A stretch of DNA of 64,000 bases from Paenibacillus sp. ACRRY (GCF_022346995.1 NZ_JAKRNM010000009.1:62001-126000); one strand, 5' to 3'. Shown: positions 52,584 to 61,855, counted from the first letter of the stretch. Made by a program: numbers and translations. Notes: generated from the sequence alone by a model not told the origin.

Positions 52584-52610
52584 GAGCGAATTTAAGGAGA
52601 GGGGATCAAG

Positions 52611-53570
52611 ATGAACAAGAAACCTAGGTCGCTTACCCGGATTATTATTCCGGTTGTCCTGACGTTGGTTACAATTGCATTGATTGTCTGGCCAATGCTG
52701 GCAGGCGGGCAGTACGTTGTTCTGGATCCGAAGGGACCTATTGGCGCTTCGCAGAGAGATTTGATTGTCATTTCGACAATTCTTTGTGCGATCGTTATCG
52801 TGCCTGTGTTGATTTTGTCTGCTGTAATCGTTTGGCGTTACCGCGACAAGCCGGACAATAAAGCTGCGTATGAGCCGAACTGGGCTCATAGTACCAAAGC
52901 TGAGGCTATCTGGTGGACGGTTCCAATTGTTATCATTGGATTGCTTGCGATCGTAACTGTTCGCTACACCTATGATTTGGAGCCTTCGAAGCCACTGGCT
53001 TCCGAGAAAGAACCCATTACCATTCAAGTATCTTCACTGGACTGGAAATGGTTGTTTATGTATCCTGAGCAAGGCATTGCAACGGTCAATACGTTGAATA
53101 TTCCGGCAGACCGGCCCGTGAAATTTGAGCTCACCGCGGATTCACCGATGAACTCGTTCTGGATTCCGCAGCTTGGTGGACAAATTTATACGATGTCGGG
53201 TATGGCGATGACCTTGTATTTGCAAGCAGATCACGAAGGAACTTACTTCGGTTCTGGCGCCAACTTTACTGGCGAACATTTCGCCCAAATGCGTTTCGAT
53301 GTCAACGCAACATCGGATGAAGAATTCGATCAATGGGTAACTGAAGTAAAACAGCAATCCCAACCGTTGACGCAAGAGACGTATAACACATTGGCGGAAC
53401 CGGGAACTAGCAATGTTGCTTATTATTCTTCCTTCCCTGAAGGATTGTTCCAAGACATCGTGACCAAGTATGTCATTGAAGGTACAGGCGCACATAACCA
53501 TGGAACTTCGGAAGAAGCTTCAGGCGCCCAAGAAAATACGTCCACGAAAGTGGACAAGAGTGCTAACTAA
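52611..53570 (+). CDS. qoxA: Quinol oxidase aa3-type subunit II
   Basis: The 319-residue protein has an N-terminal hydrophobic segment, the VLDPKGPIGASQ motif of QoxA/CyoA proteins, two subunit II membrane helices (about 50-72 and 100-122) and a cupredoxin domain (WKWLFMYPEQGI, SFWIPQLGGQIYTM). The CuA cysteines are absent (GSGANFTGEHF), so it takes electrons from quinol rather than cytochrome c. The lipobox Cys found before VLDPKGP in Bacillus QoxA is missing (AGGQYVVLD). The C-terminus is a Ser/Thr/Lys tail. AAGGAGAGG precedes the ATG. Confidence 0.9.
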   Translation: MNKKPRSLTRIIIPVVLTLVTIALIVWPMLAGGQYVVLDPKGPIGASQRDLIVISTILCAIVIVPVLILSAVIVWRYRDKPDNKAAYEPNWAHSTKAEAIWWTVPIVIIGLLAIVTVRYTYDLEPSKPLASEKEPITIQVSSLDWKWLFMYPEQGIATVNTLNIPADRPVKFELTADSPMNSFWIPQLGGQIYTMSGMAMTLYLQADHEGTYFGSGANFTGEHFAQMRFDVNATSDEEFDQWVTEVKQQSQPLTQETYNTLAEPGTSNVAYYSSFPEGLFQDIVTKYVIEGTGAHNHGTSEEASGAQENTSTKVDKSAN

Positions 53571-53591
53571 AGATTCGAAAGGAGGCCCCCA

Positions 53592-55562
53592 ATGTTAGAG
53601 AGACTTAAGGAGTTTGCATCGGAGTTTTTCGTTACCGGTGACCCGCTGATTTATGGTGCGGACGTGGCCATCGGTATTACGATGATTACCATCGTAGCGG
53701 TGCTAACTTATTTCAAAAAATGGGGCTGGCTCTGGCGTAACTGGTTAACAACCGTCGATCATAAAAAGATCGGTATTATGTATATCATTGCTTCCATCAT
53801 CATGTTGTTCCGTGGTGGTGTCGATGCGCTGATGATGCGTCTTCAGCTAGCTATGCCTAACATGGATTTCTTGCATCCAGAACATTATAACCAAGTCTTT
53901 ACGACTCACGGTACCATCATGATCTTGTTCATGGCGATGCCATTTATGTTCGGTTTGTTTAACGTAATTGTGCCTCTGCAAATAGGGGCAAGGGACGTCG
54001 CGTTTCCGTTCCTGAATGCTTTAAGCTTCTGGTTATTCTTCCTAGGAGCAATGCTGTTCAACCTATCCTTCGTTATCGGTGGATCACCTGATGCAGGATG
54101 GCTGAGTTATCCGCCTTTATCGGAGCTGTCACACAGTCCGGGGGTAGGACAGAACTTCTATATATGGGGTATACAGATCTCGGGTATCGGTTCCCTGGCT
54201 ACCGGTATCAACTTCCTGGTTACCATCATTAAAATGCGTGCGCCAGGCATGAAATGGATGAAAATGCCGATGTTCACATGGTCGGTATTCTCCACTTGTA
54301 TCATCATCTTGTTTGCATTCCCAATCCTGACTGTGACACTTGCATTGCTCTTCCTGGATCGATTCGGCGGGGCGCATTTCTTCACGCTTGATATGGGCGG
54401 TAACCCAATGATGTATATCAACTTGATCTGGATGTGGGGTCACCCTGAGGTATACATTGTCGTCTTGCCGGCATTCGGTGTGTTCTCCGAGATTGTAAGT
54501 ACGTTCTCGAAGAAAAAACTGTTTGGTTACAAATCAATGGTATTTGCGATGTTGATCATTAGCTTCCTGTCCTTCTTCACATGGGCGCATCACTTCTTCA
54601 CGATGGGTTCGGGAGCAGACGTTAATGCATTCTTCGCTGTTACAACGATGTTGATTGCCATTCCGACAGGGGTTAAAATCTTCAACTGGCTGTTCACGAT
54701 GTATCGTGGACGGATCCGGATGGCCACCCCGATGTTATGGACAATCGCATTTATTCCATGCTTTATCGTCGGTGGTATGACGGGGGTTCTGCTTTCCGTA
54801 GCACCAGCTGACTTCCAGTTCCACAACAGTTACTTCCTGATTGCCCACTTCCACCAAGTATTGATCGGTGGTGTAGTATTCGGATACTTCGCAGGTCTGT
54901 ACTACTGGTGGCCAAAAATGTTCGGTTTCCAACTTGAAGAGAAACTGGGCAAATGGGCGTTCTGGACTTGGAATATTGGTTTCTATGTCTGCTTCATGCC
55001 GCAGTACGCTGTAGGTTTGATGGGTATGACACGTCGTCTGAGCACCTACGGCTGGGATACCGGCTGGTGGGAACTGAACTTCGTATCCACAATCGGGGCA
55101 TTCCTGATGGGTGTAGGTTTCTTGTTCCAGGTTGCACAAATCGCAGACGGTATTCGCAAATACAAAACACTTAAAGCATCCGGCGATCCATGGGATGGTC
55201 GTACACTCGAGTGGTCGATTCCTTCACCAGCTCCTGAGTACAACTTTGCCATTACACCGCGCGGTGATGATATTGATGAGTGGTGGGAAGAGAAAGAACG
55301 TCGTGCCAAAGGCATCTACCCACCAGAGCAGCCGCTCGAACCGATTCATATGCCTAAGAACTCCGCAATTCCGTTTATCATGTCTGTCTTCTGGTTCATC
55401 GCCGGTTTCGGCTTTGTATTCGGATGGCTGTGGATGGCGATTCTCGGACTCGCTGGCGTAGGGATCTGCATGATCGCTCGTTCATTCTCATACGATACGG
55501 ATTATTACATTCCGGTCGACGAAATTAAGCGTACCGAAGCGTCGTTAAGGGGGTCGGTATAA
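53592..55562 (+). CDS. qoxB: Quinol oxidase subunit I
   Basis: The 656-residue haem-copper oxidase subunit has the low-spin haem ligand in FTTHGTIMILF, the CuB His-Tyr site WGHPEVYIVVLP, the CuB pair TWAHHFFTMG, and the haem ligands in YFLIAHFHQVLIGG. About 15 membrane helices are expected. The length and the extra C-terminal helices fit QoxB rather than CtaD fused to subunit III. It reduces oxygen and pumps protons. The stop overlaps the qoxC start by one base. Confidence 0.95.
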   Translation: MLERLKEFASEFFVTGDPLIYGADVAIGITMITIVAVLTYFKKWGWLWRNWLTTVDHKKIGIMYIIASIIMLFRGGVDALMMRLQLAMPNMDFLHPEHYNQVFTTHGTIMILFMAMPFMFGLFNVIVPLQIGARDVAFPFLNALSFWLFFLGAMLFNLSFVIGGSPDAGWLSYPPLSELSHSPGVGQNFYIWGIQISGIGSLATGINFLVTIIKMRAPGMKWMKMPMFTWSVFSTCIIILFAFPILTVTLALLFLDRFGGAHFFTLDMGGNPMMYINLIWMWGHPEVYIVVLPAFGVFSEIVSTFSKKKLFGYKSMVFAMLIISFLSFFTWAHHFFTMGSGADVNAFFAVTTMLIAIPTGVKIFNWLFTMYRGRIRMATPMLWTIAFIPCFIVGGMTGVLLSVAPADFQFHNSYFLIAHFHQVLIGGVVFGYFAGLYYWWPKMFGFQLEEKLGKWAFWTWNIGFYVCFMPQYAVGLMGMTRRLSTYGWDTGWWELNFVSTIGAFLMGVGFLFQVAQIADGIRKYKTLKASGDPWDGRTLEWSIPSPAPEYNFAITPRGDDIDEWWEEKERRAKGIYPPEQPLEPIHMPKNSAIPFIMSVFWFIAGFGFVFGWLWMAILGLAGVGICMIARSFSYDTDYYIPVDEIKRTEASLRGSV

Positions 55563-56176
55563 TGGCTCAAGCAGCCGCTAAGCATGGTCACGATCACGGT
55601 CACGACCATGGTCACCATGATCCACAAGAATTGAAATTGCTCGGTTTCTGGTTCTTCCTGATTTCCGACGTTATCCTGTTCTCCGTATTGTTCGCAACCT
55701 TTATTGTGTTGCGTGACAATACGGCGGGCGGACCAATATTGTCTGAGCTGATCAAAATGCCGGGCGTTATTGCCGAGACATTCATCTTGCTCACAAGTTC
55801 ATTTACGAGCGGACTTGCCGTTCTTGCGATGAACCAAGGTAAAGTGAAGCAGCTGATTAGCTGGCTGGCAGTTACAGCCGTTCTCGGTGCAGCCTTTATC
55901 GCACTTGAAGTAACCGAGTTTGTTGAGATGATTCACGAAGGATTCAGCTACACGACGAGTGCTGCTTCCGGCGCATTCTTCACCCTCGTGGGAACTCACG
56001 GACTTCACGTATCGTTAGGTTTGATCTGGATGATCGGATTGATGTTCCAATTGAAAAAACGTGGTATTACCGATGTGACTCGCGGTAAAATCAACGTAAT
56101 CAGCTTGTACTGGCACTTCTTGGACGTCGTCTGGATCTTCCTCCTGTCGATCGTTTATCTGATGGGGGTGATGTAG
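55562..56176 (+). CDS. qoxC: Quinol oxidase subunit III
   Basis: The 204-residue protein starts with a His/Asp-rich segment (HGHDHGHDHGHHD) and then has five helices of the CoxC/QoxC family, with KLLGFWFFLISDVILFSVLFA, TFILLTSSF and THGLHVSLGLIWM. Subunit III stabilises the proton-pumping core. The His-rich head could bind metal. It starts at the last base of the qoxB stop and is followed directly by qoxD. Confidence 0.93.
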   Translation: MAQAAAKHGHDHGHDHGHHDPQELKLLGFWFFLISDVILFSVLFATFIVLRDNTAGGPILSELIKMPGVIAETFILLTSSFTSGLAVLAMNQGKVKQLISWLAVTAVLGAAFIALEVTEFVEMIHEGFSYTTSAASGAFFTLVGTHGLHVSLGLIWMIGLMFQLKKRGITDVTRGKINVISLYWHFLDVVWIFLLSIVYLMGVM

Positions 56177-56506
56177 ATGGCAGAGCATAACTCACATGAT
56201 TCTCATGCTCACGAACAGCATGGCTCCATGAAGTCCTATGTCATCGGCTTCATTCTGTCCATCGTCCTCACAATCATCCCATTGGTGGTTGTACTGAACG
56301 ATATGATGGGCAGAACAGGAACAATGGTTGTTATTCTCGTAACGGCCGCACTACAGTTTGTGGTTCAACTCTTCTTCTTCATGCATATTCGTGAAACAGG
56401 AAAACCACGCTGGAATGTCATGGCTTTGATTTTCGGCCTGCTGATCATGTTGACCATCGTTCTTGGTTCAATCTGGATCATGCTGAACAATGCCGTTGCA
56501 CATTAA
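56177..56506 (+). CDS. qoxD: Quinol oxidase subunit IV
   Basis: The 109-residue protein has a His-rich start (HNSHDSHAHEQHG), three membrane helices and the QFVVQLFFFMHIRE motif of the CyoD/QoxD family. It assists assembly of the oxidase. It begins immediately after the qoxC stop and the operon ends at a strong terminator. Confidence 0.93.
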   Translation: MAEHNSHDSHAHEQHGSMKSYVIGFILSIVLTIIPLVVVLNDMMGRTGTMVVILVTAALQFVVQLFFFMHIRETGKPRWNVMALIFGLLIMLTIVLGSIWIMLNNAVAH

Positions 56507-56516
56507 GATTTGAATA

Positions 56517-56567
56517 AAGAGGATCTCCCGGTCTGCACTGCAGACTGTGGAGATCCTCTTTTTTTGT
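56517..56567 (+). terminator. Strong terminator of the qox operon
   Basis: AAGAGGATCTCC pairs perfectly with GGAGATCCTCTT, with an inner GTCTGCA/TGCAGAC stem, followed by T residues. Confidence 0.92.
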
Positions 56568-56642
56568 TTTCACAAAAGTGGAAAGCCATAATATATAGCT
56601 TAAAATATATTCGGTTTATTTTTTTCGAAAAAAGGTACACAA

Positions 56643-56686
56643 ATGATACATAATGAACTAAAATGAACTTATATGAACTTTATAAT
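56643..56686 (+). promoter_or_regulatory. Periodic ATGAACT repeats at the kduI promoter
   Basis: ATGAACT occurs at 56653, 56663 and 56673, exactly 10 bp apart, with a degenerate fourth copy (ATGATAC) at 56643. TATAAT follows at 56681-56686, with no good -35. One repeat per helical turn suits cooperative binding on one DNA face, probably by the DeoR-family regulator encoded downstream. Confidence 0.6.
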
Positions 56687-56730
56687 CTAATTATCTCAAA
56701 CATCACTCAATTGACGAAGGGAATGGATTA

Positions 56731-57573
56731 ATGATGCAAAATCGTTATGCGGCACACCCCAATGAAGTGAAAAATTATGATACGTCTCGCCTGCGTGAGG
56801 AATTTCTAATGGAACAATTGTTCGCAACAGACGAGTTGGTTACTGTATATTCTCATGTGGATCGTTATATTGTAGGAACAGCGGTACCTCAGAGCAAGGA
56901 CATTGCGCTTGAAGTGAACCTGAAAGACATTGGAACGGATTTTTTCCTGGAGCGTCGTGAAATCGGTATCATTAATGTCGGAGGACATGGAACGGTCACG
57001 GCGGATGGTCAGGGTTATGAGATTGGTGCGAAAGAATGCCTATATATCGGTAAAGGCGTAAAAGAAGTCGTGTTCAAAAGTAACGGCAATGAGCAACCGG
57101 CTCAGTTTTATTTTGTATCCACGCCGGCTCATCATGCTTATCCTACGCAAAAGGCAACCCAGGAACAGGCTCAGCCGAACCACCTGGGCAGCATTGAAAG
57201 TTCCAATGAACGGACCATCTATCGCTACATTCACCAGGGTGAGGGCGGAATTCAGAGCTGTCAGCTGGTAATGGGGATTACCGAGCTGGACAAGGGTAAC
57301 ATGTGGAACACCATGCCTGCACATACCCATAACCGCCGCTCCGAGGTATATTTGTATTGGAATCTGCCCGAGGACGGCGTAGTGTTCCACATGATGGGCG
57401 AGCCGAACGAGACTCGGCATCTGGTTGTACGTGACCGCCAGGCGATTATCTCTCCAAGCTGGTCCATTCACAGCGGCGTTGGCACAAGCAGTTATACCTT
57501 CTGTTGGGCCATGGCTGGTGAGAACCAAACGTTCGAGGATATGGACGGCGTAGCGATGAAAGACCTGAAATAA
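56731..57573 (+). CDS. kduI: 5-dehydro-4-deoxy-D-glucuronate isomerase
   Basis: The 280-residue double-cupin enzyme has the KduI segments VGTAVPQSKDIALEV, FFLERREIGIINVGG, ECLYIGKG, and the zinc site MPAHTHNRRSEVYLYW followed by a late ISPSWSIHSGVG His. It isomerises 5-keto-4-deoxyuronate from pectin or glycosaminoglycan lyases to 2,5-diketo-3-deoxygluconate, the substrate of KduD. Length and motifs match the family. The ATG at 56731 is followed by a second Met codon. Confidence 0.95.
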   Translation: MMQNRYAAHPNEVKNYDTSRLREEFLMEQLFATDELVTVYSHVDRYIVGTAVPQSKDIALEVNLKDIGTDFFLERREIGIINVGGHGTVTADGQGYEIGAKECLYIGKGVKEVVFKSNGNEQPAQFYFVSTPAHHAYPTQKATQEQAQPNHLGSIESSNERTIYRYIHQGEGGIQSCQLVMGITELDKGNMWNTMPAHTHNRRSEVYLYWNLPEDGVVFHMMGEPNETRHLVVRDRQAIISPSWSIHSGVGTSSYTFCWAMAGENQTFEDMDGVAMKDLK

Positions 57574-57607
57574 ACGCGTAAATTCCAAGAAACAGGAAGT
57601 TGATTGT

Positions 57608-58366
57608 ATGAATCCATTGAAAAGACATGAGAAAATTATGGAGGCTCTGCTGGAGCGCCAGGAAGTTACCGTTAATGATCTGAGCGAACTGCTGCAGGTG
57701 ACGGGCAAGACGGTTCGTGAGGATCTTGACAAGCTGGAAGCGATGGGATTGCTTGTACGTGTCCACGGAGGAGCCATGCTGGCTCAGAATGACCAGTATG
57801 GTATCCTCACGAGCCGCGGAGCGACAGAGAAGCATCATTCGGAGAAGACGGAAATCGCCGAGCGTGCGCTCGCTTACATACGTCCCAATGAAATCATTGC
57901 GCTGGACGGAGGGAGCACTACACTGGAGATGGCGAAGCGGATGGATAATCAGCCGCTAACTGTCGTAACCAATGATCTCTTCATTATTGCCGAGCTGACC
58001 AAGAAGGAGCAGGTCCGGCTGGTCGTGCCTGGAGGGGCGAGAGTCCGTAATATGCTGGTGGGAGATGACACGGCGGCTTTTATCTCCAGTCTTAATATCC
58101 ACAAAGCATTTATCTCAACCACTGCACTACATCCGGAGTTCGGACTCTCCATCTATACAGGTGATCTGGTTCCACTGAAAAAAGCAATGATCTCTGCCTC
58201 CCAGCAGGTCTTCGGCGTGGTGGACCATTATAAATTTGGGCAATTTGCATTGCGGACCTTTGCACATTGTTCCGAGCTGGACTGTATTATCAGTGACAGT
58301 CATCTGGATGAAGAGACCGCCGCACTGTATAACCAAATCGGTGTCAAAGTCGATTACCAAAGCTAA
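57608..58366 (+). CDS. DeoR/GlpR family transcriptional regulator
   Basis: The 252-residue protein has a DeoR-type winged helix (RHEKIMEALLERQEVTVNDLSELLQVTGKTVREDLDKLE, HGGAM) and a sugar-phosphate-binding DeoRC domain with IALDGGSTTLEMA and DYKFG-type DHYKFGQFAL. Such repressors respond to phosphorylated sugars. Its position between kduI and kduD makes this cluster the probable target. Confidence 0.9.
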   Translation: MNPLKRHEKIMEALLERQEVTVNDLSELLQVTGKTVREDLDKLEAMGLLVRVHGGAMLAQNDQYGILTSRGATEKHHSEKTEIAERALAYIRPNEIIALDGGSTTLEMAKRMDNQPLTVVTNDLFIIAELTKKEQVRLVVPGGARVRNMLVGDDTAAFISSLNIHKAFISTTALHPEFGLSIYTGDLVPLKKAMISASQQVFGVVDHYKFGQFALRTFAHCSELDCIISDSHLDEETAALYNQIGVKVDYQS

Positions 58367-58465
58367 ACGCACAGCACTTGATTTCAGAATCGCTAAGCAT
58401 ATGCAAAAGAAGTTGGTTGTTATCACTTATAGGTTTGCATCTCATAACATGCGGAGGAATCATTC

Positions 58466-59218
58466 ATGAATCCATTTGATCTAAGCGGACAAGTTGCACT
58501 TGTAACCGGTACATCCGGTGGTTTGGGACAGGGAATGGCGATTGGTCTGGCAGAAGCCGGAGCAGATGTGGTACTCGTTTCCTATTCAAAACCATCCGAG
58601 ACAGCAGGTGCAATCGAAGCGCTCGGGCGCAAAGCATATATCATTGAAGCCGATTTAAGCCATGAAGATGAATTGCCGGCAGTATTTGAGAAGGCATTGG
58701 CTTTCCAGGGTAAAATTGATATTCTCGTTAACAATGCGGGGATTATTCGCCGTACACCTGCAGCTGATCACGGACAGCAGGACTGGCACGATGTCATCGG
58801 GCTTAACCTGAACACGGTATTTTTCCTGAGCCAACTGGCGGGCAGACACATGATTGAACGCGGCAGCGGCAAAATCATTAATATCGCCTCCATGTTGTCC
58901 TATCAGGGAGGCATTAACGTCCCAGGTTATACAGCCAGTAAGCATGGGGTTGCGGGCTTGACCAAAGCACTCGCCAATGAGTGGGCAGGTAAGGGTATAC
59001 AAATTAACGGGATCGCACCAGGTTACATGGAGACGGATAATACCACTCAGATTCGTGCCGATGAAAACCGGTATCGGGATATCACAGCACGCATTCCGGC
59101 AGGACGATGGGGAACTCCGGAAGATCTGAAAGGGCCGGTCGTGTTTCTTGCATCGGCAGCTTCGGATTATTTGAATGGTCATGTACTGAATGTAGATGGC
59201 GGCTGGATGGCTCGTTAA
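58466..59218 (+). CDS. kduD: 2-dehydro-3-deoxy-D-gluconate (2-deoxy-D-gluconate) 3-dehydrogenase
   Basis: The 250-residue short-chain dehydrogenase has the cofactor motif TGTSGGLGQGMA, NNAGI, a catalytic Ser in IASMLSYQGG and the YTASK Tyr-Lys pair, and ends in LNVDGGWMAR. The NPFDLSGQVALVTG start and position behind kduI identify KduD, which converts 2,5-diketo-3-deoxygluconate to 2-keto-3-deoxygluconate. CGGAGGA precedes the ATG. Confidence 0.92.
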   Translation: MNPFDLSGQVALVTGTSGGLGQGMAIGLAEAGADVVLVSYSKPSETAGAIEALGRKAYIIEADLSHEDELPAVFEKALAFQGKIDILVNNAGIIRRTPAADHGQQDWHDVIGLNLNTVFFLSQLAGRHMIERGSGKIINIASMLSYQGGINVPGYTASKHGVAGLTKALANEWAGKGIQINGIAPGYMETDNTTQIRADENRYRDITARIPAGRWGTPEDLKGPVVFLASAASDYLNGHVLNVDGGWMAR

Positions 59219-59254
59219 TCTGCTCTGCTATCAATGATTGAAGGAGGCAGTGAC

Positions 59255-60100
59255 ATGAAACTTGGTATTCTGGCACATACGTTTGGCCAGCAGCCTACAG
59301 CCCAGCTGGCGCAAACAATCGCAGATCATGGATTCAATTCGGTGCAGCTGGCACTTGCCAAAGCCTTATCGGATGTTGACTCGGCTAACGGCAAACTCAG
59401 TCCGGGACTCGCGAACGAAATTGGGGAGCAGTTTGCAAAGCGCGGAGTCAAGATCGCTGTTCTGGGCTGTTATATTAATCCGATCGATCCGGATGCTGCG
59501 CGCAGACGGGCAGACATTGAGCGTTTCAAGGAACATCTGCGGTATGCCCGGGATTTTGGTTGCAGCATGGTTGCAACGGAAACGGGAGGATTGGATACCT
59601 ACCAAGCCACCCATCCAGACGGGTATGAAGAAAAAGCCTGGAGCGTGCTGCGGGAAACGCTGGAGGAAATCACGGAGGAAGCGGAAAAGTGGGGCGTACA
59701 TGCGGCCATTGAGCCTGTGTCTACCCACACACTTCATACACGTGAACATATGACTCGTTTGTTTGAAGAGATCCCGTCCTCCAATCTGGGCATGTTATTT
59801 GATCCATGCAATCTGATCAAACAACCGCATGTTACAGGCCAGGGTGCTTTCTTGCGTGACGTAATGGAGACGCTATACCAGCGAATCATTGTCATACATG
59901 CGAAGGATGTGGCCTTCAATGCACAGGGTGAGAAAATGAATCCTGTACCGGGTGCAGGCATATTGGATTATCCGCTGTTTTTTGAACTGTTAAAAACGTA
60001 TAAGCCACATATCGATATTTCATTGGAGGGTGTAACTGCGGAAGAAGCGGTTCCTGCAGCCAAGCATTTGCGTGAAGTATGGAATGGTGTGCGAGTCTAG
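59255..60100 (+). CDS. Sugar phosphate isomerase/epimerase-like TIM-barrel protein
   Basis: The 281-residue protein has the AP-endonuclease-2-like TIM-barrel fold: LGILAHTFG, the metal-ligand strands with ATETGG, AAIEPVSTHTLHT, MLFDPCNLI and VIHAKDV, and a terminal ISLEGV Glu. Metal-dependent sugar isomerases and epimerases share this pattern. The start is ATG at 59255 after GAAGGAGG; an in-frame ATG at 59234 lies before that site. It is last in the kdu cluster and may act on a uronate-derived ketose, but its substrate is unknown. Confidence 0.87.
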   Translation: MKLGILAHTFGQQPTAQLAQTIADHGFNSVQLALAKALSDVDSANGKLSPGLANEIGEQFAKRGVKIAVLGCYINPIDPDAARRRADIERFKEHLRYARDFGCSMVATETGGLDTYQATHPDGYEEKAWSVLRETLEEITEEAEKWGVHAAIEPVSTHTLHTREHMTRLFEEIPSSNLGMLFDPCNLIKQPHVTGQGAFLRDVMETLYQRIIVIHAKDVAFNAQGEKMNPVPGAGILDYPLFFELLKTYKPHIDISLEGVTAEEAVPAAKHLREVWNGVRV

Positions 60101-60146
60101 AGATTGGGCTGAGATAAGCTCATTTTGCGATATTAAAATAGCCAGG

Positions 60147-60173
60147 AAACCTTTGCCCTCGCAAAGGTTTTTT
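60147..60173 (+). terminator. Intrinsic terminator of the kdu cluster
   Basis: A perfect AAACCTTTGC/GCAAAGGTTT stem with a CCTC loop, followed by T residues. Confidence 0.88.
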
Positions 60174-60335
60174 GGTATGACCTTGTCGACAATACATATA
60201 AAATATTTCTTATCGGATAAATCGGAAATAACTCTTTTCAAACACGACATCTTGTGAGAGAATATGGAAAACATATGCCACCATGTGAGGACACCAGGAT
60301 CTTGAAACGTATAAGCCAAGGGAGGATTCAGATTT

Positions 60336-61643
60336 ATGTCAAACGAACGTGAGCTTTCATTTGAAACATTGGCAATTCATGCAGGCCAGGAGATTGATCC
60401 AACGACTCATGCACGCGCTGTGCCCTTGTACCAGACCACATCTTATGGTTTCAAGGACACGGAACATGCTGCCAATCTGTTTGGTCTGAAAGAGTTTGGC
60501 AACATCTATACCCGTTTAATGAACCCGACAACCGATGTGTTCGAGCAGCGGATTGCGGCATTGGAGGGAGGAGCTGGGGCACTGGCTACAGCTTCCGGGC
60601 AGGCAGCCATCACGTTTTCTCTCTTGAATATCGCCGGTGCAGGGGATGAAATTGTATCCTCGGCGAGCTTGTATGGTGGTACGTATAATTTGTTCTCAAC
60701 CACATTGCCGAAGCTGGGTCTTGATGTGAAGTTTGTTGATTCCAGTGATCCCGAGAATTTCAGGGCGGCCATTACAGAGAAAACGAAAGCATTATATGCA
60801 GAAACGATCGGCAATCCTCAAGGAAATGTGCTGGACATTGAAGCGGTTGCGGCGATTGCCCATGAGCATGGCATTCCTTTGATCGTGGATAACACGTTCC
60901 CGAGCCCATACTTGCTTCGTCCGATTGAACATGGAGCAGATATTGTAGTTCACTCGGCCACGAAGTTTATTGGCGGTCATGGTACATCCATTGGAGGCGT
61001 GATTGTCGATAGCGGAAAATTTGACTGGAAAGCGAGTGGCAAGTTCCCGGGCTTGACGGAGCCGGACTCGAGTTATCATGGTGTGGTATATACCGAAGCG
61101 GTTGGACCGATTGCCTATATCATCAAAGCGCGTGTGCAGTTGCTGCGCGACTTGGGTGCGACCATCTCGCCATTTAATTCATGGCTGCTGCTGCAAGGAC
61201 TGGAAACATTGCATCTGCGTGTGGAACGCCATAGCAGCAATGCACTGGCTGTTGCGGAATATCTGGAGAAGCATGAGGACGTTCTGTGGGTGAGCTACGC
61301 GGGTCTGCCAAGTCATGCCTCCTATGAACTCGCACAAAAGTATCTGCCAAGAGGGCAGGGGGCAATCCTGACATTTGGTATTAAAGGTGGTGTAGATGCA
61401 GGACGTAAGCTGATTGAAAGTGTGAAGCTGTTCTCACATCTTGCGAATGTGGGTGATTCCAAGTCGCTGATCATTCACCCGGCAAGCACAACCCATCAGC
61501 AGCTGACAGAAGATGAGCAGACCGCAGCAGGTGTTAACCCTGAACTCATTCGTCTGTCTGTCGGAACGGAAAATATTCAGGATATCCTGTATGACCTGGA
61601 ACAAGCCATCAAGGCAAGTCAGGGAGCGAGTGTTGGAGCGTAA
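60336..61643 (+). CDS. metY: O-acetylhomoserine sulfhydrylase (cysteine synthase-type aminocarboxypropyltransferase)
   Basis: The 435-residue PLP enzyme of the Cys/Met metabolism family has FETLAIHAGQE and PLYQTTSYGF near the start, YTRLMNPT, the SGQAAITF phosphate-binding region and the PLP-linked Lys210 in HSATKFIGGHG. Its length (over 425) fits O-acetylhomoserine sulfhydrylase, which makes homocysteine from sulfide, rather than cystathionine enzymes (about 380). GGGAGGA precedes the ATG. I found no S-box or T-box in the 150-bp leader. Confidence 0.92.
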   Translation: MSNERELSFETLAIHAGQEIDPTTHARAVPLYQTTSYGFKDTEHAANLFGLKEFGNIYTRLMNPTTDVFEQRIAALEGGAGALATASGQAAITFSLLNIAGAGDEIVSSASLYGGTYNLFSTTLPKLGLDVKFVDSSDPENFRAAITEKTKALYAETIGNPQGNVLDIEAVAAIAHEHGIPLIVDNTFPSPYLLRPIEHGADIVVHSATKFIGGHGTSIGGVIVDSGKFDWKASGKFPGLTEPDSSYHGVVYTEAVGPIAYIIKARVQLLRDLGATISPFNSWLLLQGLETLHLRVERHSSNALAVAEYLEKHEDVLWVSYAGLPSHASYELAQKYLPRGQGAILTFGIKGGVDAGRKLIESVKLFSHLANVGDSKSLIIHPASTTHQQLTEDEQTAAGVNPELIRLSVGTENIQDILYDLEQAIKASQGASVGA

Positions 61644-61663
61644 CCAAAGGGATCATACGAAAG

Positions 61664-61692
61664 CCGCCGTCCTCAAGGACAGGCGGTTTTTT
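61664..61692 (+). terminator. Intrinsic terminator after metY
   Basis: CCGCC-GTCC pairs with GGAC-A-GGCGG around a TCAA loop, then TTTTTT. Confidence 0.87.
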
Positions 61693-61769
61693 ATGTTCCA
61701 GCAGCCTTTGATCTGGAAACTTCCCATTTACAAACGTCAATACGAGGCATATAATGAAGAAAAGTTGTA

Positions 61770-61815
61770 TTGGGTAAACATAATTGCATAAGTACAAAAA
61801 TGATTATCATTCTCA
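61770..61815 (+). promoter_or_regulatory. Promoter and Fur-type box before the P-type ATPase gene
   Basis: TTGGGT, a 17-bp spacer and TACAAA suggest a promoter at 61770-61798. At 61801-61815, TGATTATCATTCTCA matches the 7-1-7 Fur box TGATAAT-N-ATTATCA at all but two positions. It overlaps the expected start site, which suits repression. Confidence 0.65.
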
Positions 61816-61824
61816 TTCAAAAAC

Positions 61825-61855
61825 CATGCTGCTGCGGGATTCCCGCAGCAGCATG
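61825..61855 (+). repeat. Perfect 14-bp inverted repeat in the P-type ATPase leader
   Basis: CATGCTGCTGCGGG and its exact complement flank a 3-base ATT loop. T5 follows after a 5-base gap (61861-61865). This is a very stable hairpin between the Fur-type box and the coding start, possibly an attenuator or a barrier to translation from upstream starts. Confidence 0.8.

Noticed and set aside
60174..60335. S-box or T-box leader before metY
   Set aside because: The conserved S-box core and T-box motifs are absent and no antiterminator/terminator pair is visible.
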